Of a stretch of DNA of 64,000 nucleotides, positions 1 through 8,544 are shown in pieces (the stretch's first letter is position 1; each line of letters starts with the position of its first letter). Below the pieces are notes generated by a model. The model saw only the letters and a list, made by a program, of their open reading frames with translations, made no database searches and was not told the origin of the DNA. Source of the DNA: an uncultured Duncaniella sp. (GTDB lineage: Bacteria > Bacteroidota > Bacteroidia > Bacteroidales > Muribaculaceae); contig CAJTQR010000003.1 of assembly GCA_910578515.1 (NCBI GenBank), forward strand, positions 434,001-498,000, read 5' to 3'. The position numbers and the translations under genes are program-made.

Positions 1-1275
1 TGTCTGTCCTGCAAATTTAGGCTCCGGATAGTTGGTGCCCTGTTCGCGGTACTGTTTGTTGACAAGTTCCTTGGCGCCGCCCCCTTTGAAATGGAGGCGG
101 ATGTTGTTGAGCCACACATTGCGCACCGGCTCGTCAGGCATGCCGGTCACAATGATGGAGCAAAGCGAGTCGCAGTCGTCGGCTATGATGTTGGAAATCT
201 GTATGTCACGTGCGCTTGATGGGCGTGTCACATCCTTCGGTCCGCGGTTGCGGCATCCGGTGGTGATATAGATAGGGTAGTGGTGCACATGGCTCATGGT
301 GATGTTTGATACCACGATATTTTCCATGATGCCTTGGTCTACTTCCTCGAAAGCGAGTCCGCTTGAGTACATGAAAGTTGAGTTGGAGAGGGAAATGTTG
401 CGGTAGCCGCCGTTTGATTCGGTGCCGAGTTTGAAGCGACCGCACACCCATCCTACTTTCTCGGGTATATAGGTTCCGTCGAGGAGTGAGCCGCATTTGT
501 AGCCGGTGATATTGCAGTTTGTCACGGCTATATGCTCGCAGAGCACCGGTTTTTTCAGTGCATAGGAGCTTTTGAGCACCAGAGCGTCATCGTGTGGAGT
601 GTTGATGCGGCAGTTGGTTATGGTCATGTACTTGCAGCAGTCTATGTCTATGCCATCGCGGTTGGTGTCGATGGTAAGATTGTCGAGAGTTGACAGGTCG
701 CAGCCGGTCATGATAATGGCAAAATGCCCTCCGCGGTAGACAGTGAAGTCGCGGAGAGTCACGCGGCGGCAGAGCTTCAGCGCCACGGCTTTGTCGCCGG
801 TGCCAATCGAGCCGCCCTCGAGATTTCCGGCGCGTTCGGTGTCACGGCGGGTGAGCCCTTCTCCGTCAATCATGCCATGACCGGTGATACTGACGTTTGT
901 CTGCCCTTCGGCCCATATCAGTGAGTTGTGGAAATATGTATGTCCGCCATCCTGATATTCAGGGAATCCGCCAAATGATTCGCTCTCATCGTAGGCTTTC
1001 ATTTCAGCCGGAGCCGCGAGAATCACGCAGCCGGCCGAGAGATGTAAATCGATGTTTGATTTCAGCCGTATGCTTCCGCTCAGGTATGTTCCGGCCGGAA
1101 GCAGTACCTGTCCGCCTCCGTCTGACACAGCCGCCTCGATAGCGGCATTGATGGCAGGAGAGTCAAGGGTTTTTCCGTCACCTTTGGCGCCATAGTCTTT
1201 TACGTTATAAACTCCTCCGGCAGCCGATGCGGTCCAGACGATAAGTAATGTGATGATAGTTGAAACTGACCTCAT
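1..1275 (-). CDS. Glycoside hydrolase family 28 (polygalacturonase-like), partial at window edge
   Basis: Read from the minus strand, the frame is open from the ATG at 1273-1275 to base 1 (425 codons), so the C-terminus lies outside the window. The N-terminus is a signal peptide (about residues 1-19), followed by the pectate-lyase-type start YNVKDYGAKGDGKT and a repetitive right-handed beta-helix. Active-site motifs of GH28 are visible: NRDGID (205-210), HDD (228-230) and RFKLGTE (280-286, the Arg/Lys substrate site). The family hydrolyses galacturonan or related uronic acid linkages, and here it would act in the periplasm or at the surface. The exact substrate cannot be read from the sequence. 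No SusCD pair lies beside it within the window. Confidence 0.88.
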   Translation of the reverse strand, partial: MRSVSTIITLLIVWTASAAGGVYNVKDYGAKGDGKTLDSPAINAAIEAAVSDGGGQVLLPAGTYLSGSIRLKSNIDLHLSAGCVILAAPAEMKAYDESESFGGFPEYQDGGHTYFHNSLIWAEGQTNVSITGHGMIDGEGLTRRDTERAGNLEGGSIGTGDKAVALKLCRRVTLRDFTVYRGGHFAIIMTGCDLSTLDNLTIDTNRDGIDIDCCKYMTITNCRINTPHDDALVLKSSYALKKPVLCEHIAVTNCNITGYKCGSLLDGTYIPEKVGWVCGRFKLGTESNGGYRNISLSNSTFMYSSGLAFEEVDQGIMENIVVSNITMSHVHHYPIYITTGCRNRGPKDVTRPSSARDIQISNIIADDCDSLCSIIVTGMPDEPVRNVWLNNIRLHFKGGGAKELVNKQYREQGTNYPEPKFAGQT

Positions 1276-1385
1276 GGTACAATGAACTGATTTAGATTGA
1301 TGGATGATTTTTAGGTATGTTTTTGAAAAAATGTAGATACGGACTGAATAATCCAGCGTGAAGTTACGAAAAATACATTAAAGTG

Positions 1386-1393
1386 CAAAAATA
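1386..1393 (-). promoter_or_regulatory. Candidate -7 element for the GH28 gene
   Basis: On the minus strand this reads TATTTTTG, matching the Bacteroidetes -7 consensus TAnnTTTG. It lies about 110 nt upstream of the GH28 ATG. No good TTTG is seen at the expected -33 spacing, so support is moderate. Confidence 0.4.
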
Positions 1394-1461
1394 CCCGCGA
1401 GAATGGACGGTGGGAGGAGAAAACAGCAAGTATTTAAAGAGTGTTAATTCGTGTTAAAAGA

Positions 1462-1496
1462 TTTGGGGGGGGGGTAATTTTTTTCTTGTATATTTG
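1462..1496 (+). promoter_or_regulatory. Promoter of the LruC lipoprotein gene with a G10 tract in the spacer
   Basis: A TTTG (1462-1465) and a TATATTTG (1489-1496, consensus TAnnTTTG) form a Bacteroidetes-type promoter about 115 nt upstream of the LruC gene. The spacer is 23 nt, slightly longer than the usual 19-21, and contains ten consecutive G (1465-1474, the first shared with the -33 box). Loss of two to four G would bring the spacer to the ideal length. The rest of 1276-1609 is AT-rich leader without other visible features. Confidence 0.5.
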
Positions 1497-1609
1497 TGGG
1501 ATAATATTTGTGAATCTAACTTATTGCGAATTAGCCTTTTTGTATTAAACACGATTAGTGATTGCTATCTTCAATAAGTCTCAACATTTCATCCTAACCT
1601 AATCACATT

Positions 1610-4387
1610 ATGAATAGAATTTTAAAAGCGATATTCTCAGTATTGCTTCTGCTTCCGGCGGTATGGTTTGTGTCATGCCAGGTGGATAGAATTGAGGTTC
1701 CCGCATCCGAGGAGTATAACCGTGAATTTATCAAAAAATTCGGAGTCCCTGATAACAATATCTCATGGAATAGCGCCACGACAGTAACCGTGTCGGTCGA
1801 CCCGTCGTTGCTTGGAAAAGCTTCAAAGCTTAATATCTATACTGCATGGCCCGGTAATCCTGACTGCCACATCCTGGCATCGTGGGATGTTACTTCGGGT
1901 GATGAGTTTCGTTTTGATTGTCCGGTTGATATGCAGGCGGCGTATGTGAATATTCTTGACAGTGAATCACATTCGTTGTTTGCATCCTATGTGGCTATCA
2001 ATGACGGGAGCATGAAGGTGGGAGAGCGTGCCGCCTCACGTGCCGGTATAGTCACTCCTGTGCCTTACCATTTTGACCTGACTTCCAACAAGTCGCTCGG
2101 GACTATACCTGTGGATAAGGATTACAATAAAGATTTCTGGGCTGCTTTCAAGTCAAACAGCGGAGAGAATATTGTGAAAGTCCCGGAGGCTTGGGTTCCG
2201 AATTATGGGGAATACATCCCGTTGTCTCTTTATTTAAATGACCAATTGGTTGATTCAGAAAATGGATGTGCCCTTGTCGATTGGCAGCAACAGATTAGAT
2301 TAAGGCAGGGAACGTTGCCAAGCGATGTGACTTCCAACAGCAGGGTAATGCTCAGGATTAAATATTCAGCTCTTGAAAATGATTCTGATTTTGCTGGTGC
2401 TAAAGAAACATATAGTACTCTTAAGATGGATTATATAAAGCCTGACACCAGTTGGGATGATTATATGGAATTTAAAAATCTGAAAGGGAATGAAGGCTTT
2501 ATTGAGCAAGCCCTTTCTGTATCACAAGTGGAAATATTGAAAAATAATGAAGTTGTAATCCATGGAAATTGTGTAAGGATATATTCCATAGAGTTCAAGG
2601 AGATTGAACCAGAGACAATTGTCAACATCGCCGACGTGTTCAATCTGTATGGTTTCACATCTTCGCCCCAGTCAACTTTCGACGGGTTCAAAAATTCCTA
2701 TCTCCGTCCTAACAACACATACGATGAGGTTGGATATTCATGTGCCGACCTTGTTGGGCTTATAGGTAAGAAAAATGGTAAGTTTAGCGAGGAAATTGAT
2801 GAAAATAATAAATGTAATCTTGAGAAATTTTCTGACCTTTTTAATAAGGAAGAAGGTGTGACCTATATAGTGCGCGAGGACAATACCGAGGTCTCGTTAG
2901 ATTATTTCTTCGGATGTGCAAGTACGTTCAACTGTTTCGGGTATTTCTATTGCACTGATGAGGAGGCAAAGCTTCCTGAAGCCGAACGTGTGGAGCTTCT
3001 TCTAAAGAAGCCTAAATTCGTGCTGATTTATAGTGCGAATCAGGGTACCAATATGCTGCTTCAGGAAAATGAAGGAGAACCATGGAAATACGATACAAAA
3101 TTCGAAACTGCTGATATAGTTCCGTCAGGTCCTAATGAGGGAAAGGACCAGGGTGATAACTGGACGCATTGTACAAGATTTACTAAATTTGTTGAGAATG
3201 CAGAGAATGGGGATTATGTGGATAAATTTGCGCCCCGTTTCCGCTCGGCAAACTATAGATTGGTGTATTATTCCCCCGAACAGATTGAAAACGGTCGGCT
3301 TAAACCCGGAGCTATGGGTACATATAAATTCCCAAAAGGCACTCATATAGGGTTCTTTATCATTAATGGAGGACGCTATGCATTGGACCGTAACGGCACT
3401 ACTGCAGCCAGAATTACGAATCGCCATATATCGTTCTCACGTCCATATCTGAACAAGTATATTGCTAATACTATTCATGGGGGACATAGCCATGCAAAGG
3501 GGGAAGGAAATAATTCGAAAGTAATCAATGGAAACGGAGAGGAGGAACCATGGACTGCATTCGTCACTTATGAGTGGAACGGACAGCTTATGATGGGTGT
3601 TGAGGATTATTTCGCTGAGAACCATGGGATATATGAAGGTGGTGACCATGATATGAATGACTTGCTCTTTCGCGTCAATGGTGAATTTGAACGGGAGCGT
3701 GAGGAGTTGAACGAAGACCCGGTAAAGCGTCAGGCATGGGTAATAGCATGTGAGGACCTCGGTGGTACGTTTGACTATGACTTCAATGATGTGGTGTTTG
3801 GTGTGACCCATGTAGGAGGCGAGGAAATAGCCACTGTCACAGCGCTTGCTTCAGGCGGTACACTTCCTGTCTATCTTTGGTCGAAGTATCCTCAGGTTGA
3901 TGCTAAAGGTAATCCCGTAGAAGGAAGCGGTGATGGTGTCCTATGTTCCCCCGGCTCAAATAATGGAGAGTTCCACAGCTGGTGGGGTGGTTCGCGTCCC
4001 TCCTCCTCACATATCAATGCTTCATCGTGGGGTGGTCCCGGCGCTACGGTATATATCAAGGTTCCGGCAGACTTCTCAATAGCTCCAAATGATACTCACT
4101 ATAAGCCTGGTGAGGGTGATGATAATATGGGAGGCTTCAAGGTGCTTGTGCGCAAGCCCGGAGAGAATGAAAACACCGTAATCACCGCTCCAAATAAAGA
4201 TGCTTCGTTTGTGGCACCTCAGATGTTCCTTGTTCCAAACTCCTGGTACTGGCCCACTGAGACCCAGGCGATAGATGGAGTCTATCCGGGTTTTGTGCCT
4301 TGGAGTAGCCGCTGGTGGAACAACCGCAGTGGTCAAAACGCCGACCGTGTGATTAAACATAACTGGATGCCGGTATACGATAAATAA
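1610..4387 (+). CDS. LruC/DUF4842-domain surface lipoprotein (925 aa)
   Basis: A lipoprotein signal peptide ends at the lipobox WFVSC with lipidated Cys23. The N-terminal 600 residues have no family I recognise. Around residue 679 there is a DUF4114-like motif DHDMNDLLF. From about residue 710 the LruC/DUF4842 domain begins with ACEDLGGTFDYDFNDVVFG, its second acidic motif at about residue 722, and runs to the C-terminus. The two DxDxND motifs look like calcium-binding loops (inference). The role is probably as a cell-surface or adhesin-like protein; no enzymatic motif is visible. A homologous protein is encoded at 62789-64000. The stretch from about 2220 to 2880 is visibly more AT-rich than the rest of the gene. 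The gene stands alone, with hairpins downstream and a G-tract promoter upstream. Confidence 0.85.
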   Translation: MNRILKAIFSVLLLLPAVWFVSCQVDRIEVPASEEYNREFIKKFGVPDNNISWNSATTVTVSVDPSLLGKASKLNIYTAWPGNPDCHILASWDVTSGDEFRFDCPVDMQAAYVNILDSESHSLFASYVAINDGSMKVGERAASRAGIVTPVPYHFDLTSNKSLGTIPVDKDYNKDFWAAFKSNSGENIVKVPEAWVPNYGEYIPLSLYLNDQLVDSENGCALVDWQQQIRLRQGTLPSDVTSNSRVMLRIKYSALENDSDFAGAKETYSTLKMDYIKPDTSWDDYMEFKNLKGNEGFIEQALSVSQVEILKNNEVVIHGNCVRIYSIEFKEIEPETIVNIADVFNLYGFTSSPQSTFDGFKNSYLRPNNTYDEVGYSCADLVGLIGKKNGKFSEEIDENNKCNLEKFSDLFNKEEGVTYIVREDNTEVSLDYFFGCASTFNCFGYFYCTDEEAKLPEAERVELLLKKPKFVLIYSANQGTNMLLQENEGEPWKYDTKFETADIVPSGPNEGKDQGDNWTHCTRFTKFVENAENGDYVDKFAPRFRSANYRLVYYSPEQIENGRLKPGAMGTYKFPKGTHIGFFIINGGRYALDRNGTTAARITNRHISFSRPYLNKYIANTIHGGHSHAKGEGNNSKVINGNGEEEPWTAFVTYEWNGQLMMGVEDYFAENHGIYEGGDHDMNDLLFRVNGEFEREREELNEDPVKRQAWVIACEDLGGTFDYDFNDVVFGVTHVGGEEIATVTALASGGTLPVYLWSKYPQVDAKGNPVEGSGDGVLCSPGSNNGEFHSWWGGSRPSSSHINASSWGGPGATVYIKVPADFSIAPNDTHYKPGEGDDNMGGFKVLVRKPGENENTVITAPNKDASFVAPQMFLVPNSWYWPTETQAIDGVYPGFVPWSSRWWNNRSGQNADRVIKHNWMPVYDK

Positions 4388-4417
4388 TAGCAATAGATAA
4401 TATATTTTCATCTTGTG

Positions 4418-4462
4418 TCACCGCATGTTTAGGATTGGACAGATATCCTGAGCATGCGGTGA
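4418..4462 (+). terminator. Strong hairpin after the LruC gene (first of three)
   Basis: An 18-bp inverted repeat (arms 4418-4435 and 4445-4462, two G-U pairs, 9-nt loop) lies 30 nt after the stop codon. The following sequence is T-rich but has no clean T run. It is probably the terminator of the LruC gene. Confidence 0.6.
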
Positions 4463-4531
4463 TTGATTAATGTCGGATTGTTTTGTTTCATTGGCTGACT
4501 GATATTTGAAATGCGAAACAGTCAAAAATAA

Positions 4532-4572
4532 CTTAATTTCGGCAATAATCTTGATTTATTGCCGAAATTAAG
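4532..4572. repeat. Perfect 17-bp inverted repeat (second of three)
   Basis: Arms 4532-4548 and 4556-4572 are perfectly complementary with a 7-nt loop. It lies between two convergent genes, so it could act as a bidirectional terminator. It has no T run, and its arms are AT-rich. Confidence 0.6.
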
Positions 4573-4602
4573 GTGTGTTATATTAAGGCGTGTGATATAA
4601 TT

Positions 4603-4646
4603 AACAGCACTCCAAAAGTTAGACAAGAAACTTTTGGAGTGCTGTT
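4603..4646. terminator. Perfect 18-bp inverted repeat, likely bidirectional terminator (third of three)
   Basis: Arms 4603-4620 and 4629-4646 are perfect complements with an 8-nt loop, followed on the plus strand by ATTTTTG. It sits 46 nt beyond the stop codon of the beta-galactosidase gene and would serve that minus-strand transcript. Its core (CTCCAAAAGTTAGACA) resembles IS3-type transposon ends, but no transposase is present. Confidence 0.6.
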
Positions 4647-4692
4647 GATTTTTGATATGGTCTATTCGTCAGTTATGTTTGCCGGTGGGCTG

Positions 4693-7600
4693 TTACATAG
4701 CCAGTGCGTCGGTGACAGGTATGATGGTGTAGGTGAAAGTGTAGGGAGCGTAGGGGAGGCGGTATTGCTTCAGAGGAAGCGCACCCCAGCTGTTTACACA
4801 TCCGAGTCCCATCTGGCGCAGGTCAACGCATACCTCGGTGATGTTGGCCGGTTTGACTTCGGGGAAATGGGTGTTGGTTTTTTCCTCTCCACCGTCGAGC
4901 GAGTCGATTGTATAGTTGAGGGCAGACGCCGAGAATGGTTCTGAAGCGATAATTTCAATGCCTGTACCCTTGCTGTCGAGGACTTTCCACCAACGGAGGT
5001 CGGCACGTGTGCCAGTCTCCTGCGGACGGATGTAGGCGTAGGGCTGTGATGCCACTGACTGGCGGTAGATGCCAAGCTGCATGGCGTGTTGACGGTCGAT
5101 GTAGTTCTCGCCGGGACCGCGACCGTAATACTCTACCTCGTCAAATTTCTTGGGCATCGGGATAATCATGCCGAAACGGAACATGTCGGAAATCTCGGCT
5201 TTCTCATCGACCGGAGTGAATTTCTGGGTCACCTTGATATTGCCGATTGAGTTGATGATATATGTAAGCTCGAGAGAAGCTTTCACGGTGGGCATATCGT
5301 AGGAAGCCACGACTTTTATTTTATTACCAACCGCCTCATGGGTGAGGGATTTGAGGTTCATCTCGGGATTATGCCATGCACGGTATTTCTTCTGAAGGTT
5401 TGCGCCGTAATCATTGTCAGTGGGAGCACGCCAGAAGTTGGGACGGATGGATTCGCCGCTGTTGAGGAGCTCTGTACCATTTATATCGTAGCGGTTTATG
5501 AGCCCGGAGGCTTTGTCAATCACCACTGTGAAGCCATCGCCGCTTACTGTGAGACTGGAGGAATCGTCAACCGAAGGGAGGTCACCTTTCACACACATCT
5601 TGCAGCCGGGAGCAACCGGTTCGGTAAGCGCGATTTGCTCACGGGCTATCACCTGACCTGCTGGGAGGAGTCCTTCAGCTTCCTTAAGCGCGTACTCCAC
5701 GTTGAGGAGCCACTCGGAGCCGGGGGTAAGCTCGCCATAGTTGACAGTGTAATCACGGGTGCTTTGCGGAGCTACATCGAGGTTCTCGAGCATGCCGGTA
5801 CGCACCGGAGTGCCATCGCGGAGAAGTGTCCACTTCATTGTCACGTCATCGAGACCCTTGAAGAAGTTCTCGTTGTATATGCTGAGGAGGTTGTCGGCTT
5901 TCCTAGAGGTCCAGATATTCTGATAAATCTTCTGAGCCTCGTAGGCATGGGGATTGAATACTCTGTCGGGGCTGATGAGACCGTTGACACAGAAATTGTT
6001 GTCGCTGGCGTCATAATTATTGAAGTCGCCGCCATAAGCCATTATGGTCGCGCCATCCTTGCCTTTCCAGCGCACAGCCTGGTCCACGAAGTCCCAGATG
6101 TAACCACCCTGGTATTTGGGATACTTGCGCACGAGGTCCCAGTATTCTTTGAAGCCACCGAGAGAGTTGCCCATGGCGTGAGCGTACTCACACTGTATGA
6201 GTGGCATCTTTGAGTTGGGGTCGGCGGCAAATTTCTCACTGCGGTCGTATGGATAGTACATGGGGCAGAATATGTCGGTCTTGCCGGTCTGATGTGCTTG
6301 CTCATACTGCACGGGGCGTGAGGAATCCTCTGCCTTAATCCAATCATAGGCAGCCTCGAAGTTGGGACCGTAGCCCGCCTCGTTGCCGAGAGACCACACG
6401 ATGATGCTGGGATGGTTGTACATAGCCTGTACATGGCGCTGGTTGCGTTCAAGGTGAGCCTTGGCGTAGGCAGGATTCTTGGCAAGAGTTTCCTTGCCGT
6501 AACCCATTCCGTGGCTTTCGATGTTGGCTTCGGCTGTCACATACAGACCGTAGCGGTCGCAGAGGTCATACCAGCGTGGGTCGTCAGGATAGTGGCAGGT
6601 GCGCACGGCGTTAATGTTCATCTCCTTCATGCGGCGGATGTCCTGCTCCATGCGTTCCACTGACACCACGTAGCCGCCATCGGGGTCGAGTTCATGACGG
6701 TTGGCTCCCTTGATGAGTACCGGCTGACCGTTCACGAGAAGCTGTGCGTTCTTGATTTCGATGCGGCGGAAACCCACATTTACAGGAATCACCTCCTCGA
6801 CCTTGCCGTTCTTAAGGAATGTTGCACGTAGCGAGTAAAGATTGGGTGTCTCGGCTGTCCATTTGCGTGGAGCCTTGATGTCAAATGTGTGGGTTACTTT
6901 TCCTTTGGCATTGGGAATTGAAGTCTTGGCTACCACCTTGTCAGCGTCGAGAAGCTGAAGCTCAAGTGTGCCTGAGCCTTTTATGTCGGCAGTCACGGTC
7001 ATGATACCGTTTGTATAGGCGTCGTCGAGTGTCGCGTTAACGCGGATATCCTCGATGCGGTTCTTGGGGCGGGCATACAGATAGTTCTCGCGGGCAAGTC
7101 CGCAGAAGCGGAAAAAGTCCTGGTCCTCGAGGTATGTGCCGTCGCACCAACGGCGGATTAGTATCACGAAAGTGTTTTCTTTGCCGGGAATGAGATATTT
7201 TGTCACATCAAATTCCTGTGCAAGCTTGCTGTCTTCGCCATAGCCTACCTCTTTGCCGTTGACCCATAGGGCGATGTTGGAGGTGGCGGAGCCGAAGTGA
7301 GCTATGATATCTTTCCCTTTCCAGTCGGCAGGGACGGAGATGTTGCGGCGGTATACTCCCACATGGTTGTCCTTTTCGGGTACCACCGGAGGGTTATTCT
7401 CGAAATGACCTCTCCACGCGTAGCCGGTGTTGACGTATATAGGGTCGCCGTAACCGTTTAGCTCCCAGATTCCGGGGACTGAGATATTATCCCAAGCAGA
7501 GGCGTTGTATGACGGTTTTTCAAATCCGTCGTTCACCACTTTGTCGGCATCTGCTACCCAGCGGAATTTCCATTTTCCGTCGAGCGAAAGGAAGTTTTTG

Positions 7601-7776
7601 GAAAGAGTCTTACCGGCTGAAACCGCATCGGCTGATTCAAATGCGAAGTAGTCGGTGTGCATGGGATAGCGGTTTATTGCATTGACCTGCGGGTCGAGCC
7701 ATGCCGGGGTAGCGCCACCCGCTCCGAGAGCGCTTCCGGCAATCATGGCAGAGAGTATCAGTTTTTTAATGTCCAT
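4693..7776 (-). CDS. lacZ: Secreted beta-galactosidase, glycoside hydrolase family 2 (LacZ-type)
   Basis: This 1027-residue protein has the full five-domain LacZ layout: sugar-binding N domain, immunoglobulin-like domain, TIM barrel, second immunoglobulin-like domain and the C-terminal small chain (Bgal_small_N). The acid/base glutamate is in SLGNEAGYG (E466) and the nucleophile glutamate in IQCEYAHAMGN (E530). Unlike E. coli LacZ it begins with a signal peptide (MDIKKLILSAMIAGSALGAGG), so it would work in the periplasm. The family hydrolyses terminal beta-galactosides; the natural substrate may be a host or plant glycan fragment rather than lactose. It is monocistronic, convergent with the LruC gene and divergent from aroK. 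Confidence 0.92.
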   Translation of the reverse strand: MDIKKLILSAMIAGSALGAGGATPAWLDPQVNAINRYPMHTDYFAFESADAVSAGKTLSKNFLSLDGKWKFRWVADADKVVNDGFEKPSYNASAWDNISVPGIWELNGYGDPIYVNTGYAWRGHFENNPPVVPEKDNHVGVYRRNISVPADWKGKDIIAHFGSATSNIALWVNGKEVGYGEDSKLAQEFDVTKYLIPGKENTFVILIRRWCDGTYLEDQDFFRFCGLARENYLYARPKNRIEDIRVNATLDDAYTNGIMTVTADIKGSGTLELQLLDADKVVAKTSIPNAKGKVTHTFDIKAPRKWTAETPNLYSLRATFLKNGKVEEVIPVNVGFRRIEIKNAQLLVNGQPVLIKGANRHELDPDGGYVVSVERMEQDIRRMKEMNINAVRTCHYPDDPRWYDLCDRYGLYVTAEANIESHGMGYGKETLAKNPAYAKAHLERNQRHVQAMYNHPSIIVWSLGNEAGYGPNFEAAYDWIKAEDSSRPVQYEQAHQTGKTDIFCPMYYPYDRSEKFAADPNSKMPLIQCEYAHAMGNSLGGFKEYWDLVRKYPKYQGGYIWDFVDQAVRWKGKDGATIMAYGGDFNNYDASDNNFCVNGLISPDRVFNPHAYEAQKIYQNIWTSRKADNLLSIYNENFFKGLDDVTMKWTLLRDGTPVRTGMLENLDVAPQSTRDYTVNYGELTPGSEWLLNVEYALKEAEGLLPAGQVIAREQIALTEPVAPGCKMCVKGDLPSVDDSSSLTVSGDGFTVVIDKASGLINRYDINGTELLNSGESIRPNFWRAPTDNDYGANLQKKYRAWHNPEMNLKSLTHEAVGNKIKVVASYDMPTVKASLELTYIINSIGNIKVTQKFTPVDEKAEISDMFRFGMIIPMPKKFDEVEYYGRGPGENYIDRQHAMQLGIYRQSVASQPYAYIRPQETGTRADLRWWKVLDSKGTGIEIIASEPFSASALNYTIDSLDGGEEKTNTHFPEVKPANITEVCVDLRQMGLGCVNSWGALPLKQYRLPYAPYTFTYTIIPVTDALAM

Positions 7777-7810
7777 AAAAATAGATGGTATGTGATAGAT
7801 TTTGGTAAGG

Positions 7811-7818
7811 CAAATTTA
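7811..7818 (-). promoter_or_regulatory. Candidate -7 element for the beta-galactosidase gene
   Basis: The minus strand reads TAAATTTG, an exact TAnnTTTG match 35 nt upstream of the ATG. No convincing -33 box is present at 19-21 nt. Confidence 0.5.
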
Positions 7819-7884
7819 GTAATAAAATCACACATCCGATGGTTGGAATCATGCAAGATATATGATAAATCTGCCAAAAATTCG

Positions 7885-7892
7885 TAATTTTG
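7885..7892 (+). promoter_or_regulatory. Candidate -7 element for aroK
   Basis: TAATTTTG matches the Bacteroidetes -7 consensus and lies 95 nt upstream of aroK. A weak TATG sits 20 nt upstream in the -33 position. Confidence 0.5.
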
Positions 7893-7987
7893 CGGAGATA
7901 ACACTATGGACTGATATAAACAGGCAAAATCAGGACCTGCCGGATTGAAAACGGTTAAGTCAGTCATAATTCAACAACCTCGTTAAG

Positions 7988-8533
7988 ATGAAACCGATTT
8001 TTCTGATTGGATACATGGGGTGTGGAAAGTCAACCTTAGGCAAAGGTCTTGCCGCCCGGTGTGACATACACTTCATAGACCTGGATGATTATATAGAGCA
8101 GAGCCGTGGTATGGCTATCAAGGAGATATTCGCCTCGGAAGGTGAGGCGGCTTTCCGTGAGCTTGAGCGGAAGATGCTGCTTGAGGTCAGCGGTATGGAG
8201 AATGCTGTGGTGGCTTGTGGCGGAGGCACTCCTTGCTTCGGCGATAATATGGAGCTGATGAATGCCCGCGGTATCACGGTGCTGCTGCGCACATCGCATG
8301 CCCGTTTGCTCGAACGCCTCAAGCGCGGTCGGGCGAAGCGTCCGCTGATAGCTGGTCTTGACGATGATGAGCTTGACCGTTTCATAGCCGAGCAGCTTGA
8401 ACGCCGCATGCCTCATTATTCCAAGGCTCAGGAGGTGTTTGACAGCACTCTCCTCGAGGATGAGAACCAAATAGAGCAGAAATGTGCGGCTTTCATCAGC
8501 AAGTTTAATCTACCTTTGAAACAAAATCAATAG
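7988..8533 (+). CDS. aroK: Shikimate kinase
   Basis: The 181-residue protein begins with the P-loop GYMGCGKST (residues 8-16), has the shikimate-binding DLDD motif (about residue 32), the ACGGGTPC glycine loop (about residue 77) and a lid region rich in Arg (KRGRAKRPLI). It phosphorylates shikimate with ATP, the fifth step of the aromatic amino acid/chorismate pathway, in the cytoplasm. Length is normal for the family. It is followed after 11 nt by the alanine-dehydrogenase-like gene, so the two are probably cotranscribed. Confidence 0.95.
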   Translation: MKPIFLIGYMGCGKSTLGKGLAARCDIHFIDLDDYIEQSRGMAIKEIFASEGEAAFRELERKMLLEVSGMENAVVACGGGTPCFGDNMELMNARGITVLLRTSHARLLERLKRGRAKRPLIAGLDDDELDRFIAEQLERRMPHYSKAQEVFDSTLLEDENQIEQKCAAFISKFNLPLKQNQ

Positions 8534-8544
8534 ACTCTCCCACT

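Noticed and set aside
1465..1474. G10 tract as an assembly error only
   Set aside because: Cannot be excluded from the sequence, but the precise position inside a promoter spacer makes a biological role worth reporting; it was not dismissed outright.
4603..4646. Possible insertion-sequence end or MITE
   Set aside because: Only one short palindrome is seen, with no transposase, no target duplication and no second copy noted in the window. It is kept as a terminator and mentioned only as a possibility.
5338..6213. 291-codon open frame opposite the beta-galactosidase gene
   Set aside because: It is fully antisense to the catalytic domain of a GH2 enzyme, without a family match.
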